Shown here: positions 22,801-31,800 of the stretch, one piece after another
How positions within the stretch are numbered: position 1 is the stretch's first letter
Layout: every line of letters starts with the position of its first letter
Assembly: GCA_963970005.1 (NCBI GenBank)
Contig: CAXAMN010026805.1
Location: 1,133,390-1,197,389, forward strand
Direction of reading: 5' to 3'
Origin: Durusdinium trenchii
Lineage: Eukaryota; Sar; Dinophyceae; Suessiales; Symbiodiniaceae
Length of the DNA stretch: 64,000 nucleotides
Notes under the pieces: model-generated
Databases searched by the model: none
Seen by the model: only the letters and a program-made list of their open reading frames with translations
Told to the model about the DNA's origin: nothing
Made by a program: the position numbers and the translations under genes

Positions 22801-25800
22801 TTCGGCCAACTCTTGAGGATCTTCGGACAGGTCATGGTGTTCTCCAGGTTCATCCTCTTCGCCGTAGTAGATGGCGTCATAGTCAAAGTCAGCCTCATCG
22901 TCAGGGGCAGTGTCATCATACCAGTCGTCGGCCTCATAGTAGGCGTCTTCTGTCCAGGGTTGCTCGGACCAGTAGGCATCTTCTTCATCGAATGCGGCGT
23001 AGCCGCGGCCCTTCCAGCGGTTGAACTTTCGATCACGTTCAGCATTCCAGCCGCCTGCTTTGTAGTCCTGACCGAACAGCAGGTTCAGGGCTTCGATGAC
23101 AGGATTCTTTTCCAACGTAGGAGCCTTCAGCGTCACCATTTGGCGTTGCTCCTTTGACAAAGCAGCACGTCGGAGTAGATGCCATCCTTGAACCTGGACT
23201 GGAAGAGTCACATTGTGGGCAGTCAAACGACGATAGGCGGTGTCATGGTCGGTGACGAAGGACAGGAGGCTTTGCTGTGGCTTCCTTTGCAACAAGTTGA
23301 AGTACTCCTCAAAGTCATTCGGAAGGAGCACACGATCGTCATACTCGAAGTTCTTGTCGAGCTTGGTGATGATCTTGCTGAAGCCATCCTCTTTCTCAGC
23401 CTCTTCAATTGAGAAGTCCTCGAACAACCGCCACGTCACACCCTGAAAACTTCCCAGGATGTTCAGGACGGACTCGGCTGAGCGCTTGCTGATCTTCATC
23501 TTGTGGTGGTAGAGCATCAGCCTCTTTCTGTACTCTTTGTAGTCCTGGGGTTGTCCACTGAACAGTGGAACGAAGGAGTCGCGCAGGTTGAGGTAGTCAC
23601 CATCCTTGGAACCTTCTGCAGCCGATGTCGTTGGTGGCATTCTCAAACAAGTAGCCAAGACCGAAAGGGCTCTTCAACGAGGAAACAAAAGAGCTCGGCC
23701 AAGGGTTCGTGACAAAGGACTTATGCAGAACCTCGTTCTTCTTCGCGCAAGGGACTCGGAGCCCCCCGGAGGAGGCTCCGCTACCAATGCGAAAAAGGTA
23801 GCAGCGGCGCCCGAAGTCCGCAAACACGAAAACAAGAGGGCGCACTGAAGCGCCGCGGCCGCGCCTTTTGCAAGGCAACTGCCCTCCCAGTCTTGAGAGG
23901 GAACGACGGTAAGTGAAGGTCGAAAACAGTTCGAACTGCCGAAACACAAGTGCACAGCGTGAACTTTACAACTACTATTTTTTGACTCAAAAATGCTCTG
24001 GCACATGGGAGGCTCTCCACTTCCCCCTCAGTCCTCGGACCGCAAGGCCCGAGCTCTCGTCAGGAGCGCGCTGGACTTTCACGCTCCCGTCGCCCGATCG
24101 CTGGGCTACGATCTTCCGGTGGATCCCAATGCCGCGGCGTGGCGGCGATCGTTTCGGGGGGGGGGGTCGATGTAAAAATCCGTTAGAATAGACTAGTTGG
24201 CATGAATTTGGATAGCAGAGATGCTCAGAGGTCAAGGGAGATCTACCTGTTTTTTCTTGTTCCAGGGTGGTGTTATTGATCTTTATGGGTGTTCTGAATG
24301 CCTTGTGTTAAATTGTGTTGTGTCAGCGTGTTTTTGGTGATGCCCTGCACAACATAAGTGTGAGAGGGGGAGATAGGGCGAGTCCACAAAGGAGCCTGAA
24401 GGACATTGATATGTGTTCTTTTGTTAAATATACCTGTATTTTAATGTCTTTATGTCTACTTATTGGCATGCAAACGAACTTTGCACAGAGAACATTTGTC
24501 TATAGCCTATATATGTCTATAGTATGTCTATATAGTCCACGATACATGATGCTTTGGAAGGGATATGCTGCGCAGCCAATGGCAACTAAAATTCTTGACT
24601 GCCTCAGGTGGGCTTACTCCCAATCCCTCATTGCGAAACACTGCCTGCAACACTGGAGCATTTTGGGCTACTGCTCAGGAGCCTCGGAGAAACAAAGATG
24701 TGTCCATGGGCAAAGATGCTGCCAAAGAAGCAAGCTTTGGGTCACTTCCACATTTAAGCAATGCATCCACGTCAGAGCTTTATGGCGCTAATTTGCTAAT
24801 CAGCTAATCGGGGTACCACGAAATCCGCAAATCAATCAGCTGCCAGTTGGCTGCCAGTTGGATTCAAAACTCGTCGGCAGCTTTGGTGGTGAGCCAAACC
24901 GAGGTACCCCTCAGAGTATCGTTTGGTGCTGGATTGGTTTGACCGACAGCGGCTTGGCCCAGAGTATCGGCGGCCATGTTTGGGGTATGACCTGCAGCAC
25001 AGTGAGTAGGCTTTGCTCACTGCTTTGCTCACGTTTTGGATAGCCAGGGCTTTTTTGAGCTGGCCCAAGAAATCGATAAAACTGTATCATTCGATCTTTG
25101 CAACATGTGTATGCATTGCACGGTGTGTTTGGTTCATTTGCTTTCCATGCTGTGTATATTTTCTTGTGTTGGGAGCCACTATGGGTTATACATGGTACCA
25201 ATCATAAGACCGATTCCGGAATCGGCCTTGGGTAGCCTGGCCTTGAGGAACTCTTGATCTCCCGCAGCATATATCAGATATGATCCCAGACGCGACCCAT
25301 GGGACTGCCATATATGCGGATCAGTTGGGGTGGTGCCAGGGGGGTCAATGTAGGCATATATTCCATACATGGAGTGTATGGGGATTATATAAAGATTGTA
25401 AAGGTAAGACGGGCCACATTTCAGGTAGAGGGTGCTGGCACAAAAACCATCGCACGTGCGTACACGTGTGTAAAAACGCGAGGTCGAGCGCGCATGAGGT
25501 TGTGGTACTTCCAATACCCCGATTGCAGTTGTTGGTGTTCCATCCATGAAGCAACAATCACGCTCAACACCAATGCAGGATCAACATGACGCTCTCCAAG
25601 AATGGCCACAAGCAGCTTTTTCAACCCAAAGGGTGAGATCGCACTGGATCCACGGACCCCTCCGCGGACCCCTCAGCTCTCCCAGGTTTGGCTTTCTGGA
25701 TCGAATCTTGACGCATGGCATCCGAGCCTCTCGGCACACGTCGCTGCTGAAAGCTGAACACCCAGATGTCCAAAGAATCGTGACCATGGGAAGATCTGAG

Positions 25801-28800
25801 GAAAGATCCAAAACCTGTCCTGCACGGAAACATGTCTTGCCTGTTAGTTTTTGTATACAGTTAGTATGCATGTAGCCCTCAACATAGCCCCATCAATTGG
25901 CTCAACCAGAGCTTCCCAGACATCGCATCGCTCAACCTGGAGTGGTGGGGGTGGGGCCTGGTGAAATCCATCCACATCACATCACTTGGCAACCACATCA
26001 GTGACTTCTCCAGGGCTCCGAGTCCAGGGTGCGGGGAACACCGTCACGGGTAGCTACAGCCTACAGCGAACATCAAATCACCTCCCGATGCCCACCTTTG
26101 AATCAAGGTGGTGAAGGTCGCTTTGCATCAAAATCGCGGCTTCCAAGCCTTGGGCTCAGGTTACAAGGCGCCTTGGCGTTCGTTTTGGCGCAAAACGTGG
26201 GACATCAGTGCGATGTTTTGGACGAGGACCATCATCCATGCCAATCCACAGAAAACTGGTGTAGTTGCAGAGATGTTGCACGTTCCTTCTTTGTTCCTTG
26301 ACCTTTGCATGACTTTTTTCCTCCGTTCGCCTTTGCCAGGTGAAGAGCCGCATGAAGTCGCCACAGAGCTTGATGAAGAAGTTGCTTCAAGGTGCTTGGG
26401 ATGGTGCTGAACTACAGAACAGCACTAAACGTCCCAAAGTTCGGAAAGGGATGGAACCCATTTGTGGGAGGGATCGATGCTTCCTCAATGATCCTCTCAT
26501 CGGATGTTCTCTTTGCATTTGTTTGCATGATATCTTTATATTCTTAACGCCGGGGCGTTGGTTTTCCGCAACAAGCTGAAGGTGACAAGAGTTGGGGGCC
26601 TTTCTTTTCGAAGGGCAGGCTGGCTTGATACAGAATGTCTCTTCAACACAGGCGTCCTTTCAAAAGGAGGCGGATAGAACCAAAGTTCGTGGTCTCGTTC
26701 CGGCTTGGAGAGAGGTGGCCAGGTATGGGGTGCCTTCATCACGGTGTTCCCGTTTTAGACCATTTATTTCTGTGGTTATGAAATGGGGTGCCCAGCACGT
26801 CAGGCTTTTCCGATCCTTGAGCCAAATCAACCAGTAACACCGAGTTGGTGTATGGACCCTCGTAGCGCTTGGCTTTGACCGAAATGGGTCAATGGAAGCA
26901 TGGTACACTTTTCGATTTGTGCACTCTGTACTTCATGAATCACACTCCCCCTGGCTTGGTCCAAGCCATCACGGTCGTGGTCCAAGCTGTTCAAAACTTC
27001 CATCCGACTCGCTTGAGTCGTCACGAACCCTTGAGGTTCCGGAAAAACCGCGTCGCGGCTCCCAAGGGTCATTTGACCTGGGCCTCACTGGCATCTGCGT
27101 GGACACACCCATCCATGTTGGTGTCTCCTGATCCGAGCCTCCAGCTGGTGGTAGTGCATGATCAGGTCCTCTATAGATCATAGCGAAGCCTCCACCTTGC
27201 TGGTGTGTAGAAGCTCTGCTTCCACTCTGCCATTTGACTGGCTATCATCACCCGAGGTCATCGTGTGAACCATCTCCCGAGCCTGAACCCACCTGGCCAC
27301 TGCCTTCGTGAGGAATGACTTCCCCCTGTCCGAGTGCAGCCGACATGGCCGCACCCCCAACATCCTGTAGTGAGCATGGACCTTGGAGAGCGCCTGCACG
27401 ATGTCCTCCACCGCTCTGGATTGCATTGGCTCTGCAATCGTGAGGTTCTGCAGAGGAACCTCTTCTTGAGCCCGCTCCAGCGCAGCCTTCAAATTGAGCT
27501 CAGCCACCTGTTCCTCCGTAGCCAGCTCCACTTCCTCTTTCTCTTCCTCAATCTCCACCACATCTTTGACCTCCGCCTCATGGTCCAGTGGTTCCTCTGG
27601 TGCCCCAGCCAGATCCTTCACAATCGGCGCCGGGATCGTCGCCACCATCACATACTTACACCACTGGTTCAACCCAAGATCTCGCCCTGTTCAAAAGGAC
27701 CCATGATATCCACCGCCATCACGAAAGCTGACGAGGCGTTTCTTGATCGCCGATGTGGGCTGGAGAAACCCATCGCTTCCACACAATCCCGACAGTCTCT
27801 TCTGTAAGGAACGTGTTCTTGATTGATATGCCTTTTCCACTCATCCACATCCATCTTGGCCAGACCAACATGAGCTCTCCCCCCAAACCTGAGGTTCAAG
27901 GCTAACCCAATAGCCTTCACCAGACCATCGGACCATCGTGCCCACGAACGAGAAGCTTTCATTCTCTCCTGCAACCCTCCCTCCACCGGGTCCGCTGATC
28001 CTCCTCCCCTGAGCCCATCCAGGTCTTCCAGGTGACGAAGGTTGGTAAGCAGACTCGTAGGTTTCCGCCTGGAGTGCCCCATTCTCCCCTGATCGAAGCT
28101 CACCAAGCTCATTCCATACTCGTCAATCATCCTCCTCAACACGGGCCACTCAAAGAAGGATGGATGCTCATGTCCGGCCTCAGTTCCTTCTCCCATGTAG
28201 CTGGCAGGATCCTGCGGAGATTCCAGAAGAAATGCCACCGGCTCAGGTCCTTCACGATGCTCCTCCGCAAGATGCCATAGTCCCACCTGTTTCGCCACCA
28301 GTGCGGAATCCCCTCGCACCTGCTCGCGCTCCCGGGCAGTCAGCCCCTCCAATCCCCAACGATCAGAGCCGCGGCCTCTCACCCTCCTTGGTCCTGGGGG
28401 CCCCTTGCACCTCAATCTGCTTGCGGTACGGCAGGGCGGACCTCCAACAATCCCCTTCACCTTCCCGGATCGGGCCAGCGAGCACACATAGCTCCAAACG
28501 TTCACATTGTGCATGTTGAAGCCATCCCCCAACTCCAGATCCAGGAAAATCCAATCCATATCATCCGGCAAAGTGCCCTTCCACCTCCCTGTATCCGCTC
28601 CAGAGAAAAGATGGATCACTAAGCCCCGACTTCGTTGGTGTCGACGCCTTTGACGTCTATTCCAAGGCAGCAGCTCTGGGTTCGGCTCGTTTGAGAACCC
28701 AACCATCATCTCCAGCACGTCCTCCGGCACGTCCGGCATGATGCTGCGCCACCAATTCCAATCCTCTTGGGACAACTTCTTCTGAGTCTTCTGGTTCTCC

Positions 28801-31800
28801 TCGAACTCTGCCAACATCACCATGGCATCCTTCCGGTTCATGACAGGGCACCCCGACCTCAACCAACACTTCACAGCTCCCAGCTGCTGGCGCATGTCCC
28901 GTCCAGTGAATGGCATACCCATTCTCCACAAGCAGACTCAGTGGCAAGATCGGCTCCACTGGCTCCAGCGACAAGAGAGTGTCAAAGTCCGGGTGCCTGT
29001 ACAAGGTCGTACAGCCATGTGCAAGTTCCACCGTGATGGGCTGTAACCTCCCTCGTTCCTCAGGTCGTGCCATTCTCAATGGGTGGGTAGCTCCACCGTC
29101 CAGTAGTGCAAGCTCCTGCCCCTCTTCACTCCCTGCCACATTGATCTGCTTCAGTCTGAACGTTTTCATGCTTCGGAGAGACTTCAGAAGGGACGTGGCC
29201 TCGGTGATTAGCTCTGATGCAGGATCACCATTCTTGACCGGGTCAACTCCACCATCCCGTCCTTTTTCTCCACCACTTGGTGCCGGCCTGGTAGACATGG
29301 ACATAGCACTCGTCGATGAAGTAGTTCCTGGCTTTCCTGTGTCCCCTGGGCCAGTCTCTTCCTTCTCCACCGATGCCTTTCCACTCCCCTTCAACTTGGC
29401 CGTCTTCCTTCCATCCTTCCCAGGTCGTTCTCGACCGTATGCACAATCCTTCGCAAAGTGGTTCTCCCCGGAGCAATGGAAACACCTGTCCGACTTGTTG
29501 ATGCCCTCCCAGGAGTGGGCGAATGTGCAGGACTCACCCCGCTTGCACCCAGCCGTAGTCCCCCAGTAGCGGCATGCAGATTTCGTTTTTGGCTGCCCAT
29601 CTCCACCGCCAACTCCACCCGCCAAGGCCTTGATAGTCGGCTGAGCTCCTGCCACCGGTTGGAGACCTGCCCCTGAACTGGTAGTCTTGGAAGACGACAG
29701 ATGCGGCATAGTCAACGCCAAATCTTCCGCCTCCGCTTGTAGGAACTCTGCAAACTCCTTGGTGGTGATCAGCGTAGGCCTCCGATCAACCTCAAGTTCC
29801 TGTCGAGCCGCCGCAATTCTGAATCCCACTTGGCTTCCTCCATGCTTCGTAAGGTTCTCCACAACCTTGGACAAGGCCTGAATCAAGACCATCGAGTCCG
29901 GGATGCCCACATGCAGTTCTTCCGCTCGACAAATCCAACTGCGCCAAGTTCGTATAGCGCCCAGTATGTCCTGGATGGAGCTGCCGCACTTCACCTCCGT
30001 CAGCCTGCGCAACAAGTTGCCCCTCTCTGCATTCCCACCAGGTTGGTAGATGGCCGGTGAAGAGCTTGTACAAGATCGCCTGAGTAGCCAAGTCCCATCG
30101 CCTGGCCTCTTGGGTCATTCAACAGCTGTCGAATTTCTTGTTGTCCTGGGTGACCACTCGATGCAGCCACCACAGGAGGGCCTCCCTGGCCAGATCCAGC
30201 CCCAGCAGCTACGCCCAGCCGCTTCACCTCAGCCGCTCTCACAGGCACTGATTGCGCTCTCGCCGCCTTGGCCTTCAGCTCCTCCTCAATCAAAGCATCC
30301 AGCCGGCGATCTGCCGCTCCGATCTCCACCTGAGGCTCCACGGTCTCTTTCCTCTCTCTCGACTGCTGCTGGCGCCGTCGCCGCTGTTCCATGGGGACCA
30401 GCACTCTTCCGCCCACAAAGCGGTAAGAGGTGGACTTGGAAAAAGAAAAAAGGTCACCTTGGGCTCATAACCTGTGGTTATGAAATGGGGTGCCCAGCAC
30501 GTCGGGCTTTTCCGATCCTTGAGCCAAATCAACCAGTAACACCGAGTTGGTGTATGGACCCTCGTAGCGCTTGGCTTTCTACGAAATGGGTCAATGGAAG
30601 CATTGTACACTTTTCGATTTGTGCACTCTGTACTTCATGAATCACAATTTCATTTCGTGCACTTCCCAGGGCGCAGAGTGAATGATCTCTTGGGCTTGGA
30701 AGTCATCGTTCAGCTGCTTCGCAGAAAGCGTATGTTTTTTGACCGGATTCACCGGGTCACACGAGGCTCGTGAAGCCGAGACACCCCCAAACTAGCTATC
30801 ATGCCTACCTGTCCCTTGCGATGGTATATGAACATGTATGGACACCAGTGGTGCAAAAATGCATATGGTTGCGGGTAAGGGCACTTGAAAGGTGCCAAAA
30901 TCATGCATTGGTCTCAGTGGATTTGCTCTTTCGCGCAACGCTTTGGTGCAGTGAACATGTTCGTTGTGATTGACCCACAGTCCATCTTGGAAGGGAGACT
31001 CCTTTTTTATGTGTCCGGGTCCTTGATTGTTGTTTCATGTTGTTGCGCTGGTTGAATTGTTCGCAACGCGTGAGAAACTTCATAAAATTTCCATCCAGAC
31101 TGCAGACTCATCGGTATTATGAACATGCTGATGTTTTTATACTGCGGGCTGAGGCCTCGACATTTACTGAGTGGAAAGGCTGGTCGAAAGTGGGACACCT
31201 TCGCAGTGGGACACCTCACCTGCCAGGTGAGGGTCTCGCCATGCTTCACCCCTCAGGGTGGGGATCACTCGAAGTAAAATTTTGAAGGTAGCAACTGGTG
31301 AGCCAAGTCGAAAAACAAGTGGAAGAGCCTCCCGAAGTGACATTCCCGAAAACAAACGGGTCAGCCCGTCCTTTTCGCGCTCAGCCATCAGGCGCGTCAC
31401 GCGCAAGTCACAAGTCCCACCCCTTTGGATGGTCAACCGGTAGCAGCTGCTGAACCGGTGTGTAACATGTGATTTGGCGGGTCATTCACCGTCACGAAAC
31501 TATAGATTTTCTCTGATTGACATGGCCGAGAGATTGAGGATTCCAAAACTTGTTTGGTGCTGGCTCGGGATGAACAACAGCAACCGCTTTTTTGTTGTCC
31601 CCTGGTGAGCTCCGACCTGAATAAAACAAGCAGCTGCGGCAACTTGTTAGAAATCAGGGCATAATATCGGATTTTTGAAGTGGTTCTTCTAAGCTGACTC
31701 TGTGGGCTCGTGCAATTGCAGGAGCACTTGTTCAAGCATAAATTTCCATGCAGACCACCAGGACCGTGTGAACAGCCAGCATTTCGAGAGAGCAAGCTAC

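Larger units (their letters stand above)
15654..23970 (-). mobile_element. intact Copia-type LTR retrotransposon, 8317 bp
   Basis: Two 183-bp LTRs (15654-15836 and 23788-23970) run 5'-TGTAAAG...CGCA-3' on the coding strand and differ at one base (15675). The flanking 5-bp duplication is ACTAC. A tRNA-complementary primer site follows the 5' LTR, and one uninterrupted 2608-codon polyprotein fills the interior. Near-identical LTRs and an open ORF mean a very recent insertion that may still be mobile. The sequence just before the 3' LTR is pyrimidine-rich on the coding strand, so no ordinary polypurine tract is seen there. Confidence 0.95.
26771..30646 (-). mobile_element. small, defective LTR retrotransposon (3876 bp) without reverse transcriptase
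   Basis: Two 174-bp direct repeats (26771-26944 and 30473-30646) begin TGTG and end CACA, match at 169 of 174 bases and are flanked by the 5-bp duplication ATTTC. A purine-rich AGGGGGAG abuts the 3' LTR and a tRNA-like primer site abuts the 5' LTR on the coding (-) strand. The interior encodes gag, protease, a methyltransferase-like domain and integrase in several frames. Only about 230 bp separate the integrase end from the 3' LTR, so RT and RNase H are missing. It needs help from a related element to move. Confidence 0.92.
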
